A stretch of DNA of 26,750 nucleotides from CAYRAV01 sp964422365 (lineage in GTDB: Bacteria; Bacillota; Clostridia; Lachnospirales; Lachnospiraceae). Both the position numbers and the translations under genes were made by a program. The number at the start of each line of letters is the position of its first letter. Within the stretch, counting starts at the first letter, position 1. The stretch is from contig CAYRAV010000043.1 in the NCBI GenBank assembly GCA_964422365.1, positions 1 through 26,750 of the forward strand, read 5' to 3'. Shown one piece after another: positions 7,658-15,698 of this stretch. The notes below the pieces were generated by a model that made no database searches, was not told where the DNA came from, and worked only from the letters and a program-made list of their open reading frames with translations.

Positions 7658-8860
7658 CTACTCATACTTTGTCATATGATCCATTTTGTCCTGCTTTGTT
7701 TTTAGATAAAATGCATTTTCTTTATGTGCTTTCATTTGAATTGGTACGCGATCCACAATTTCAATTCCATATCCCGACAGACCTGCAATCTTCTTAGGAT
7801 TATTTGTCAATAATTTCAATTCTTTGATACCAAGATCCTTTAAAATCTGTGCCCCAATTCCATAATCTCTTAAATCAGGTGCAAATCCAAGCTTGATATT
7901 TGCCTCTACTGTATCATATCCCTGATCCTGCAGTTCATAAGCCTTTAATTTATTAATCAGTCCAATTCCTCTTCCTTCCTGGCGCATATAAAGAAGTACT
8001 CCTCTTCCTTCTTTTGCAATTGTTTCCATAGCTGCTGCATACTGCTCACCACAATCACACCGAAGAGAACCAAGTGCATCTCCAGTCAGGCACTCTGAAT
8101 GTACACGGCATAATACAGGTTTTCCATCATGAATATCTCCCATTACCATTGCTACATGATGTTCTCCATTTAATTTATTCACATAGCCATATATTTTAAA
8201 TTTACCATATTTTGTTGGAAAATCTGCCACTGCTTCCCTGCTTACCAAAAATTCTTTTTCTAAACGATAGGCAACCAGATCTGCAACTGTAATTAATTTC
8301 AACTGATGCTTTTTTGAAAATTCAATCAACTCTGTTGTCCGCATCATATCTCCATCTTCCTTCATAATTTCACAACAAAGTCCACATTCCTTTAAACCTG
8401 CCAATTTCATTAAGTCTACTGTAGCCTCGGTATGGCCTGTTCTTTTTAAAACACCGCCCTCCCTTGCTTCTAGTGGAAACATATGGCCAGGACGTCTGAA
8501 ATCTGAAGGTTTTGCCCCCTCTTCCACACATTTCATTGCAGTAATAGAACGTTCCACAGCAGAAATTCCTGTTGTAGTATCTACATGGTCAATAGATACT
8601 GTAAATGCTGTTTCATGGTTATCCGTATTTTTCTCTACCATTTGGTTCAATCCTAATTTCACTGTCATATCATGGCTCATTGGCATACAAATCAAACCTT
8701 TTGCATAACTCGCCATAAAATTTACATTTTCTGTAGTTGCAAATTCTGCAGCACAGATACAATCTCCTTCGTTTTCTCTATCTGGATCATCAATAACCAG
8801 AATAATTTTGCCTTGTTTTAAGTCTTCTAATGCTTCCTCTACGGTGTTAAAATCTGCCAT
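7658..8860 (-). CDS. ribBA: Bifunctional DHBP synthase / GTP cyclohydrolase II
   Basis: 400 residues. The N-terminal half is 3,4-dihydroxy-2-butanone 4-phosphate synthase: DDPDRENEGD at about 24-33 binds Mg2+ and ribulose 5-phosphate, and GHTEATVDL holds the catalytic residues. The C-terminal half is GTP cyclohydrolase II. It has the zinc site HSECLTGD followed by CDCGEQ, the GTP-binding RQEGRGIGL, and a C-terminal NNPKK motif. One protein therefore makes both precursor branches of riboflavin. All the key residues I know of are present in both halves. The ATG at 8860 follows GGGAGAAGAG. The 119-base gap to ribE shows no clear terminator. Confidence 0.95.
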   Translation of the reverse strand: MADFNTVEEALEDLKQGKIILVIDDPDRENEGDCICAAEFATTENVNFMASYAKGLICMPMSHDMTVKLGLNQMVEKNTDNHETAFTVSIDHVDTTTGISAVERSITAMKCVEEGAKPSDFRRPGHMFPLEAREGGVLKRTGHTEATVDLMKLAGLKECGLCCEIMKEDGDMMRTTELIEFSKKHQLKLITVADLVAYRLEKEFLVSREAVADFPTKYGKFKIYGYVNKLNGEHHVAMVMGDIHDGKPVLCRVHSECLTGDALGSLRCDCGEQYAAAMETIAKEGRGVLLYMRQEGRGIGLINKLKAYELQDQGYDTVEANIKLGFAPDLRDYGIGAQILKDLGIKELKLLTNNPKKIAGLSGYGIEIVDRVPIQMKAHKENAFYLKTKQDKMDHMTKYE

Positions 8861-8979
8861 AAGTTCTCTTCTCCCTTTCTAATCTTTTCTTTGCATATTT
8901 TTACGATGTATTTAACAATAAATATAAGCAGCCATTCTTTTTGAAGAAATTTTTCAAATTAAGATAACTTTCTTTCTCT

Positions 8980-9627
8980 TTATGCAAAACCATGTTCTAT
9001 AAGAAAATCTACTGTCAAATTTGATTGTTCTTGAGTTTCAGTTGTTTTCATTAATTTTTCTACATATTTTCCTATTATATCACACTCTAAATTTACAATA
9101 GAGCCAATTTTTTTTGATGATAAAATTGTTACTTTTTGTGTGTGGGGAATAATAGAAACTTTAAAACATTTTTCATCTACATATGCAATGGTTAAACTGA
9201 TTCCGTCAATCGTAATAGAACCCTTTTCTACAATATACCGTAATAATGCTGTCTTCGCCTCTATAGTATACCATACTGCATTGTCATCATTTACAATATC
9301 TCTGATTATTCCTGTTCCATCAATATGACCTGAAACAATATGACCGCCAAACCTGCCATCTGCAGCCATAGCTCTTTCTAAATTTACCACACTGCCTTTT
9401 TGCAGACTGCCAAGAGAACTTCTTTCTAATGTTTCTGACATAACATCTGCTTCAAATTCATTTTTATCCAACTCTGTCACTGTTAGACATACTCCATTCA
9501 CAGCAATACTGTCACCTATTTTTGTCTGTTCCAAAACGGCAGATGCTTTGATTCGAAGTACAGAGGATTTTACTCCCTTTTTTATATTTGAAATGCTGCC
9601 TATTTCCTCAATGATTCCCGTAAACAT
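8980..9627 (-). CDS. ribE: Riboflavin synthase, alpha subunit
   Basis: 215 residues. It converts two 6,7-dimethyl-8-ribityllumazine molecules into riboflavin and a pyrimidine that is recycled. The two tandem lumazine-binding barrels are visible: MFTGIIEEIG opens the first and GHIVSGHIDG the second. SIAVNGVCLTV and SITIDGISLTI are the corresponding strands of each repeat. Its length is normal for the family, which works as a trimer. The ATG follows GGAGGT with good spacing. It lies between ribD and ribBA in the classical Firmicutes order; B. subtilis workers would call this gene ribE, others ribC. Confidence 0.95.
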   Translation of the reverse strand: MFTGIIEEIGSISNIKKGVKSSVLRIKASAVLEQTKIGDSIAVNGVCLTVTELDKNEFEADVMSETLERSSLGSLQKGSVVNLERAMAADGRFGGHIVSGHIDGTGIIRDIVNDDNAVWYTIEAKTALLRYIVEKGSITIDGISLTIAYVDEKCFKVSIIPHTQKVTILSSKKIGSIVNLECDIIGKYVEKLMKTTETQEQSNLTVDFLIEHGFA

Positions 9628-9679
9628 ATTTTCACCTCCAATTAATAGATTGCGGCACTCTCAATATACCCTAACCAAT

Positions 9680-10813
9680 CTACTCTTTCAAAATCCCTGT
9701 AATCAGAATATCCTGTTCCAGCTGTTTTATTTCTACCTCTTTTAATTTATTAGCATATTCCATTTTTTCTATTCCAATTCCTTCAATCGGCGATAATGCC
9801 TTACTTCCTCCAATTAATTTTGGTGCGATATATGCATAAACTCTATTTATCAATCCTTTTTCCAGAAAAGAAGCATGAAGTGTTCCACCGCCTTCTACCA
9901 TGATACTATCTATTTTCTTTTCTCCTAGCAACATAAGCAGCCAATTCAAATCTACTTTCTCTCCCTCTGAGAATACGACTTCTACATTTTTATTCTGCAA
10001 TGCGGTCAGCTTCTCTTTGTCTTCATATTGGCGGCATGCTGCCACAATTGTTGGAATCTCTTTTGCTGTTTTTACAATCTGGCTTTCTAATGGTATCTGC
10101 ATTTTACTGTCACATATAATACGCACAGGATCTATTCCATTTTCTAATCTGCAATTTAATAAAGGATCATCTGCTAATACTGTTCCAATGCCTGCCATAA
10201 TACCCTTATAACGTTTCCTTAACCCTTGTACATGTTTTCTTGCTTCTTCACCTGTTACCCATTTGGAATCTCCTGTACATGATGCAATTTTTCCATCTAA
10301 TGTCATTGCATATTTTGCTGCAATAAATGGCATTTTGGTTTGAATATAGTGCATAAAAACTTCATTTGCCATTCTACATTCTTTTTCCAGAATACCTGTA
10401 ACAACTTCAATACCACATTCTTTTAAAATTTCACATCCCTTTCCTGCTACTAAAGGATTTGGATCTAAACATGCAATAACAACCTTTTTGATTTTGTTTT
10501 CAATAACAGCCTCTGTACATGGAGGTGTCTTTCCATAATGGCAGCAGGGTTCTAATGTTACATATAAATCAGCTCCCTCTGGACTTTCTTTACAATTTGC
10601 TAATGCATTTCTTTCTGCATGAAGTTCACCATATTTTTCATGGTAACCTTCTCCGATGATTTCCCCATTCTTTACAATAACACAGCCCACCATCGGATTT
10701 GGAGAAGTATCTCCTATTGCCTTTAAAGATAATTCCAACGCACGTCTCATATATTTTTCTTCTTTTTTAATTTCATACAAATTCTGTCCTTCTATTGTAT
10801 TTGTTTCACACAT
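9680..10813 (-). CDS. ribD: Bifunctional riboflavin deaminase/reductase
   Basis: 377 residues from the ATG at 10813; an in-frame GTG at 10852 would add 13. The N-terminal deaminase has the zinc ligands H65 (in HAERNAL), C90 and C99 (in the PCCHYGKTPPC motif) and the proton-shuttling E67. The C-terminal reductase domain includes KYAMTLDGKIA, SKWVTGEEAR and VEGGGTLHASF. Together they carry out the second and third steps after GTP cyclohydrolase II. The conserved fold begins at about residue 22, so the N-terminus is longer than usual. A short KKEEKYM stretch occurs twice there if the GTG start is counted, so a third start at 10750 is conceivable. It is the first gene of the riboswitch-controlled operon. 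Confidence 0.93.
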   Translation of the reverse strand: MCETNTIEGQNLYEIKKEEKYMRRALELSLKAIGDTSPNPMVGCVIVKNGEIIGEGYHEKYGELHAERNALANCKESPEGADLYVTLEPCCHYGKTPPCTEAVIENKIKKVVIACLDPNPLVAGKGCEILKECGIEVVTGILEKECRMANEVFMHYIQTKMPFIAAKYAMTLDGKIASCTGDSKWVTGEEARKHVQGLRKRYKGIMAGIGTVLADDPLLNCRLENGIDPVRIICDSKMQIPLESQIVKTAKEIPTIVAACRQYEDKEKLTALQNKNVEVVFSEGEKVDLNWLLMLLGEKKIDSIMVEGGGTLHASFLEKGLINRVYAYIAPKLIGGSKALSPIEGIGIEKMEYANKLKEVEIKQLEQDILITGILKE

Positions 10814-10892
10814 ATACTTCTCTTCTTTCTTTATGAAACTTTTGTAATTCACTTTTCTTGTCTTGTAACAAGCAAGTTCAGATACCTCTGAT

Positions 10893-10927
10893 ATATAAAA
10901 ATAAGCCTCTGAACTGTAACTTCAGAG
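10893..10927 (-). terminator. Regulatory terminator of the FMN riboswitch
   Basis: On the minus strand CTCTGAA (10921-10927) pairs with TTCAGAG (10907-10913) across a short loop, and GCTTATTTTTATA follows. It lies between the aptamer and ribD, so it is the expected expression platform. The 3' arm can instead pair with TCTGAAC at 10876-10882, giving a competing stem without a T-run. Confidence 0.6.
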
Positions 10928-11016
10928 ACCTATTATATTCCTGTGTTCTCAATTTATCTATTGTTATCCTCTTTTCTGACAACATATTTACAAAAATGAC
11001 AATATACCATAAAACA

Positions 11017-11131
11017 CTTCTTCTTCCATCCAGACTATACTGTCGGCTTTGGAATTTCACCAAATCAACAACTTAACAAGTTGTTCGCGGGCTATACCGC
11101 CGGTCGGGAATCACACCCTGCCCTGAAGACT
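11017..11131 (-). promoter_or_regulatory. FMN riboswitch (RFN element)
   Basis: Read on the minus strand, this segment carries the conserved RFN blocks in order: CTTCAGGGCAGGGTG, ATTCCCGACCGGCGGTATAG, CCCGCGA, GATTTGGTGAAATTCC, AAAGCCGACAGTATAGTCTG, then GATGGAAGAAG closing the basal stem with the 5' end. The variable arm between them is AACAACTTGTTAAGTTGTT, itself a hairpin. FMN binding in the leader would shut off ribDE-ribBA-ribH by premature termination. The match is strong enough to be sure of the class. Confidence 0.95.
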
Positions 11132-11151
11132 TATTTATTTTTTCATAGGTC

Positions 11152-11180
11152 ATTATAACGCATTATACTATATTATGCAA
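11152..11180 (-). promoter_or_regulatory. Promoter of the riboflavin operon
   Basis: On the minus strand TTGCAT (11175-11180) and TATAAT (11152-11157) are separated by exactly 17 bases. Transcription would begin about 10-15 bases before the riboswitch aptamer. Confidence 0.75.
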
Positions 11181-11265
11181 TAACTTTTTATTTTGAGTTT
11201 CCCATTATTTTAACATTTTAATGACGTCCTATGAATATTTTAGAATTGATATTAACAGGAAATTA

Positions 11266-12450
11266 CTATTTTTTACTGCCTGTCAAATGAACAACTCCTG
11301 CAATTATCTGTGTAATAATTCCGATACAGCAAAAACCGTACCAGCCAAAATGATTATATAGAACTGTACCTAGATATGAACCAACTGCACCGCCCACAAA
11401 CATTGTTACCATATAAATTGAAGTGATTCTGTTTCGTTCACTTTCACTAAGACTCTGTATTCTTGTCTGATTTGCAACATTGCAGGAATTCACACCCATG
11501 TCAAGAAGTATAACACCTGCAATCAATCCCCATACCTTGAACCCAAAAGCTATAAAGAAAAGGTAGGAAAGAAAAATAATTAAAATGTTGATACCAACAG
11601 TAAATTTTGCACTTTTCTTATCAGAAATCTTTCCAGCAGCAGGTGCAAACAATGCTCCACTCACTCCTAAAATTCCGAACAAACCAATGATGTTCGTTTC
11701 AAACTGAAAAGGGGCGCCCTGTAAATGAAATGTTAAAACGGTCCAAAGTGCACTAAATGCCGCTAAAATCATAGCACCGTTTATCGCTGCCTCCCTGATT
11801 ATGGGAAATTTTTTGGGCAGAGAAAACATTGATTTTAAAGATGATACATAATTCAGGCTGACTTTTTCATCGGCTGTGCAGACAGGAAGTGTGAATTTCA
11901 AAACAACAAATAATATTGCCATAAAAACAACTGCAATAATGTAAATACTTTTCCATCCTAGATATTTTCCAACTGCACCACTGACTACTCTTGAAAGAAT
12001 AACACCTGTCAGAAGTCCACTCATTATATGTCCAATATTTTTTCCTCTTACCTGTTCATCGGACAATTTCGCACAAAGCGGAAGTAAGAGCTGCGGGATA
12101 ACAGAAGTAACTCCAACTGCCAGACAAGCAATGCAGGCTAATATAAAATTCGGAGAAAGGTACATTCCAAAAAGCGACAGAACTGATAAAAAAATCATTG
12201 TTAAAATCAGCTTTTTTCGTTCTGTTAAATCTGCTATAGGCAGAATAAAAAACAATCCTAAAGCATATCCCGTTTGGGTAAGGGTTGCAAGCAGACTTGC
12301 CTGAGAACCAGTAATATTAAAATGTTGTGCTGCACTATTTAAAAGCGGTTGAATGTAATAAATATTTGCAACTGCAATTCCGCTTGCCACAGCCATAAGA
12401 GCAATCAATTTTCCGTTTAATTTTGTAGATTTTATATTTTCCGTTTTCAT
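11266..12450 (-). CDS. MFS transporter, probable drug or metabolite exporter
   Basis: 394 residues from the ATG at 12450, which has purine-rich GATGGAAA upstream. A TTG at 12483 would overlap the regulator's stop. About twelve hydrophobic segments are visible. The loop between segments 2 and 3 carries the MFS motif-A region in a diverged form (PIADLTERKKLI), and an ANIYYIQPLL segment opens the fold. This arrangement is typical of Bcr/YybF-like efflux carriers. The substrate cannot be told. It sits directly behind the TrmB-type regulator on the same strand, so the two are probably co-transcribed and the regulator probably controls its export function. Confidence 0.8.
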   Translation of the reverse strand: MKTENIKSTKLNGKLIALMAVASGIAVANIYYIQPLLNSAAQHFNITGSQASLLATLTQTGYALGLFFILPIADLTERKKLILTMIFLSVLSLFGMYLSPNFILACIACLAVGVTSVIPQLLLPLCAKLSDEQVRGKNIGHIMSGLLTGVILSRVVSGAVGKYLGWKSIYIIAVVFMAILFVVLKFTLPVCTADEKVSLNYVSSLKSMFSLPKKFPIIREAAINGAMILAAFSALWTVLTFHLQGAPFQFETNIIGLFGILGVSGALFAPAAGKISDKKSAKFTVGINILIIFLSYLFFIAFGFKVWGLIAGVILLDMGVNSCNVANQTRIQSLSESERNRITSIYMVTMFVGGAVGSYLGTVLYNHFGWYGFCCIGIITQIIAGVVHLTGSKK

Positions 12451-12472
12451 AATATTTCCATCTTTCCTTAAA

Positions 12473-13273
12473 CTATTTTCCAATTTTTTCTAATAGTTCT
12501 CTCATCATTAAGGTTAATTTCTCTTCATTTTCCTTATCTGAAACAAACTGGTTAACCACCATATCATGTATCATGTAATCTTCTAAAAGATAAATGTGAC
12601 TTGCATCTTCGGTATAAAATGCGTCCTTACCTGTTTCCGCTGAATATCCATAAAGCAGCTTCTTACCATCAGCAGAAATAATAAACCAATGAATTTTTTC
12701 AGGCATATCATGATATTTTCCACCATGGTGCATTTCAATATCGGCAATAGGTTTTTGGATATTGTGCCCCACTCCTAAAACTTTACATCCACGATTTTGA
12801 CATTCTTTCAGTTCAGGCAAAAGAAACTCATACATTTGATTCCACATAGAAACCATTACATACTGAGCTGCCTCTTTTAACAGCTGTCTGCAATAAGAAA
12901 TGATATTTTCTTTTCCTTTTACCGTGAAAACATAAATATCCTGCTTATTTGCTCCGTTTTCTAACTCACAAAGGGCATTTGCTACATCCTCAAAATCATT
13001 TTCCCATTGCTTTTTCGTTTTCTCTAAAAAAACTTTACTAGGAACAGGAGTATAAATTTTTGTGTTTTCACTGCTTTCTTCCATCATAGCTAATCCACGT
13101 TTTGTCAACGTTTCCAAAACATCATAAATTCTTGCTCTTGGAATACCAGACTCCTTACTGATTTTATATGCATTTGCCGTTCCAACTTTTAACAATCCCG
13201 CATATGCTTTTGCCTCATACAGATTCAGACCAAGATTTTGTAGTTTATCTAGTAAAGCAGTTTCTATTTCCAT
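12473..13273 (-). CDS. TrmB-family transcriptional regulator
   Basis: 266 residues. Residues 1-80 form the TrmB winged helix (LGLNLYEAKAYAGLL, ISKESGIPRARIYDVLETL, KRGLAMM). Residues about 110-255 match the TrmB effector domain, a phospholipase-D-like fold that binds sugars or other small molecules in known members. A strong AAGGAGGA ribosome site precedes the ATG. The stop lies just ahead of the MFS gene's start. A 13-bp perfect inverted repeat overlaps the promoter, so autoregulation is likely. The effector is unknown. Confidence 0.85.
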   Translation of the reverse strand: MEIETALLDKLQNLGLNLYEAKAYAGLLKVGTANAYKISKESGIPRARIYDVLETLTKRGLAMMEESSENTKIYTPVPSKVFLEKTKKQWENDFEDVANALCELENGANKQDIYVFTVKGKENIISYCRQLLKEAAQYVMVSMWNQMYEFLLPELKECQNRGCKVLGVGHNIQKPIADIEMHHGGKYHDMPEKIHWFIISADGKKLLYGYSAETGKDAFYTEDASHIYLLEDYMIHDMVVNQFVSDKENEEKLTLMMRELLEKIGK

Positions 13274-13306
13274 AATGTTTCCTCCTTCTTAAATGTTTTT
13301 TTGCGC

Positions 13307-13338
13307 GTTATAGTTACTACTATAATAGTAACTATAAC
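13307..13338. promoter_or_regulatory. Operator-like 13-bp inverted repeat
   Basis: GTTATAGTTACTA (13307-13319) and TAGTAACTATAAC (13326-13338) are perfect inverted repeats around a 6-base centre. The repeat covers the -10 box and probable start point of the regulator-transporter operon. A dimeric winged-helix protein such as the neighbouring TrmB regulator would bind such a site and block RNA polymerase. Confidence 0.7.
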
Positions 13339-13359
13339 ACCTCCAATCGAATCTGTCAA
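13331..13359 (-). promoter_or_regulatory. Promoter of the TrmB-MFS operon
   Basis: On the minus strand a perfect -35 box TTGACA (13354-13359) is followed after 17 bases by TATAGT (13331-13336). The -10 box lies inside the operator-like palindrome. Confidence 0.75.
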
Positions 13360-13389
13360 GTAATACTCAAAAAATAAGGATATAAAGCA

Positions 13390-13431
13390 AGGCTTCTCAC
13401 CACTGGAAATTCATCCAATGATAAGAAGCCT
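13390..13431. terminator. Hairpin terminator after the hydrolase remnant
   Basis: AGGCTTCT (13390-13397) pairs with AGAAGCCT (13424-13431), and inside it TGGA and TCCA pair. On the minus strand TTGCTTTAT follows, a moderate T-run, 13 bases past the stop at 13444. Confidence 0.6.
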
Positions 13432-13443
13432 GTTTCTTGTTCT

Positions 13444-13785
13444 TTATACTATTTTCTTTATCCACTTATCCAAAAACTCCATCTGCTCTTCTGTATGAAA
13501 CCAATGCTCTCCGTTCTCCATTACAGTTATCTTTGCTTTATGTTTCTTTGCAAATATCATAATGATTTCTATGGATGTAAGATTATCCAAACTTCCATAT
13601 AAGATATCTGTTGGGACATCCCAATTGATTGGATTATTTCTTACATATGATAAATATTTCCAAGATAATATTTCGCCAAATTCAGTTTCAATTGTCTGTT
13701 TTTCCTGCAGCTCATGCTCTGAAACATTTGCCCAAAGCATCATATCCGTAATCAGTTTTTCCATGTTTACAATTGGTGATATAAA
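13444..13785 (-). pseudogene. C-terminal remnant of an alpha/beta hydrolase
   Basis: The readable part (106 residues from the ATG at 13764) looks like the second half of a small alpha/beta hydrolase. PTDILYGSLDNLTS holds the late acidic residue and GEHWFH the catalytic histidine. The nucleophile elbow and oxyanion half are absent. In the same frame the sequence upstream of the ATG still reads FISPIVN, which fits the family, back to a run of eight A at 13792-13799. Beyond that it is the end of the neighbouring acetyltransferase gene. The piece therefore seems to be left from a deletion that joined two genes. It cannot be an active esterase alone. Confidence 0.65.
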
Positions 13786-14348
13786 ACAGCGTTTTTTTTC
13801 GGTGTATACATGTTAATAATCCATTGCTCTTTTGTAATATAAGTAAAATGCTCTGTCCTCACATCTCCCATTAATAAACAGTTTTTTTCTTCCTCTGTAT
13901 GGTGATAAGTGAAACCACATTTCTCCTGACAGCGCTTCGATTTTTCATTTCCATCATAGTAACCACACCACATTGCCATGCAGCCCAAATCCTCAAATGC
14001 ATGTTTTTGCATCATTCTGACAGCTTCCGGAATATACCCATTTCCCCAGTAGGGAACACCGATCCAATAACCAATCTCAATTTCATCATTTGTTGCTTTT
14101 TTTTGTGACTGCCTAGGTGGTATAAGACCTATACTCCCAATCGCTCTGTTATCTTCTTTCAAGCATACAGCATATGTTTCCGAATCTGATAAAAAATTTC
14201 TAATAATTTCCAGACTATCTTCTACACTGGTGTGAACCGGCCATCCAGCAATTGGTCCAACAGCTGGGTCTTTTGCATATTCATATAAACTCTCTGCATC
14301 CGTATCTTTCCACGGACGAAGGATTAATCTTTCCGTTTGAAATTCCAT
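13767..14348 (-). CDS. GNAT-family N-acetyltransferase, RimJ/RimL-like
   Basis: 193 residues. It transfers acetyl from acetyl-CoA to an amine; the substrate is unknown. TERLILRPW opens the fold as in RimJ/RimL proteins. The CoA-binding motif A is YWGNGYIPEAVRMM, and CGYYDGNEKSKRCQEKCGF is the late strand-helix region. Relatives normally end near ITKEQW. Here a 16-residue tail follows (from INMYTP) that reads out of frame through the alpha/beta hydrolase remnant, so the C-terminus has been replaced. The ATG follows AAGGAG at 10 bases. The catalytic fold appears complete. Confidence 0.8.
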   Translation of the reverse strand: MEFQTERLILRPWKDTDAESLYEYAKDPAVGPIAGWPVHTSVEDSLEIIRNFLSDSETYAVCLKEDNRAIGSIGLIPPRQSQKKATNDEIEIGYWIGVPYWGNGYIPEAVRMMQKHAFEDLGCMAMWCGYYDGNEKSKRCQEKCGFTYHHTEEEKNCLLMGDVRTEHFTYITKEQWIINMYTPKKNAVLYHQL

Positions 14349-14486
14349 TGTTTATGTTCTCCTTAACAAGTTGTTTTTTATATATAAAGTAATTAATTAA
14401 AACTCTTAGGTTTCGTGGTTACAATACAGTTCCACATTCTCACACCCTGATAGGAATATATTGCGTTTTATCTTTGTATTATTTAT

Positions 14487-14508
14487 AATCAAGCCTGATG
14501 GCTGGATT
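14487..14508 (-). terminator. Probable terminator overlapping a stop codon
   Basis: AATC-AGCC pairs with GGCT-GATT with one mismatch and a four-base loop, overlapping the TAA of the 68-residue gene. On the minus strand ATAAATAATAC follows, a poor T-run, so this is tentative. Confidence 0.35.
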
Positions 14509-14713
14509 AACTTAGTTTTTCAAAGAGCACAGTCTGCTCTTTCATGGAAATTTTTCCCACCTTATAGCCATATTCCAGTAATTCTTTCTTATAAGCCAGA
14601 AAGAAATGGTCAATAGGCATACCTGTTCTCTTCTCAATTTCGGCATAGGTCAACTTGAAACGGTCTGTACCGTTTTTCTGTATATATTTCCACAGTGGGT
14701 CATATTTGCTCAT
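14507..14713 (-). CDS. Small conserved hypothetical protein
   Basis: 68 residues with no signal peptide or membrane segment. The pattern MSKYDPLWKYI, then LTYAEIEKRTG, then YKKELLEYGYKVGKISM is familiar to me from small uncharacterised Firmicutes proteins, but I know of no function. The stop of the GNAT-pyrophosphatase fusion gene lies at 14717, just downstream of where this gene's reading would begin on the opposite side, so the two are 3 bases apart and probably co-transcribed. It contains a possible short helix-turn-helix (AEIEKRTGMPIDHFFLAYKK), which is speculation. Confidence 0.65.
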   Translation of the reverse strand: MSKYDPLWKYIQKNGTDRFKLTYAEIEKRTGMPIDHFFLAYKKELLEYGYKVGKISMKEQTVLFEKLS

Positions 14714-14716
14714 GTT

Positions 14717-15571
14717 TTACATACCTTTCCACAGGCGAATTTCAGAATCAAAGTATTGTTCCTGAAAATACACCTGTTCCATAATCTCTTTTTCTGAAAA
14801 AGTCATTCCTTCCGGCGCAGCTACCCATTTTTCTTCCACATCATCATTTCTATGAATAATTGCAATTATTTTTCCTGAAAATTTCTCAACCGCCTTTTCC
14901 ACACCTATGATATATACATCCTGCTCTTCTCCGTCTGGAGCTATTATCCCATCAACAAATCCATAATTAATCGGATAATACATATCTTTATGTTCCGGGT
15001 GATAGCTGCCAAGAGGTCTATCCACAGTTACATTTACAATATTTCCAAGCATACATATACCAATCCATTCTGCTCTTGTAATAGCAAATACCTTCGTAAT
15101 CTCATTTACTTCATCCTTGAATTCATCCACCTGATGGCATCCGTATGAAATAGCTGTAGAATATGATGGTACATTTGTGTATTTCATATATGAGTAAATC
15201 ACATTGAATGGAGTATGCTCAAATGTCCAATTTCTTACAGCTATAGCTGCTTCCTTCGCATATCCTTTTCTCTGCTGGTCTTTTCTTATATGATATCCTA
15301 TTTCTGGTTTTATCTGCCCTCCAATAAGCTGCATGGTAAGACCGCAGTCGCCAATCATTTCACTGTTTTCTTTCAGACAAATGGCCCATAGTCCGAATCC
15401 AAATATCTGGTATCTTTCTATATTTCTACTAATCCATCCTTTTACCCTTGTTTCATCAAAAGTATACGAATAATGCTGCATTATATCTGAATCTGCTAGA
15501 ACAGTATAAAGTGCATCATAATCACTTTCTTTCATTTCTCTTAAAAACAATCTGTCAGTTTCTATAAGCAT
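14717..15571 (-). CDS. GNAT acetyltransferase fused to a pyrophosphatase-like domain
   Basis: 284 residues from the ATG at 15571, preceded by AGAGGA. A GTG at 15709 would add 46 residues that look like read-through of non-coding DNA. Residues 1-170 are a RimJ-like GNAT fold with CoA loop QQRKGYAKEA (99-108). Residues about 174-284 match the small inorganic-pyrophosphatase-like family often found alone in Clostridia: VTVDRPLGSYHP, YYPINYGFVDG, APDGEEQDVYIIG. The acidic D-x-D-x-x-D signature of true pyrophosphatases is altered (DGEEQD). M174 may be the old start of the stand-alone protein. The fusion could be natural or could come from a lost stop codon. Both halves look intact. Confidence 0.75.
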   Translation of the reverse strand: MLIETDRLFLREMKESDYDALYTVLADSDIMQHYSYTFDETRVKGWISRNIERYQIFGFGLWAICLKENSEMIGDCGLTMQLIGGQIKPEIGYHIRKDQQRKGYAKEAAIAVRNWTFEHTPFNVIYSYMKYTNVPSYSTAISYGCHQVDEFKDEVNEITKVFAITRAEWIGICMLGNIVNVTVDRPLGSYHPEHKDMYYPINYGFVDGIIAPDGEEQDVYIIGVEKAVEKFSGKIIAIIHRNDDVEEKWVAAPEGMTFSEKEIMEQVYFQEQYFDSEIRLWKGM

Positions 15572-15698
15572 ATTATTCAATCCTCTTTCGTGTGCTATCC
15601 AATCTATTGACTGACTATCCTCAAAACAGTCAAGCTGCCAGATTAAATGACATCTAATCTGAAAGCTAAACCTTAAATCGTGTTTGAATTTTGAAAAC

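Noticed and set aside
13331..13338. Common operator shared by the TrmB promoter and the palindrome at 6225-6240
   Set aside because: Only a short AATAGTA half is shared, which is easily due to chance in A+T-rich DNA.
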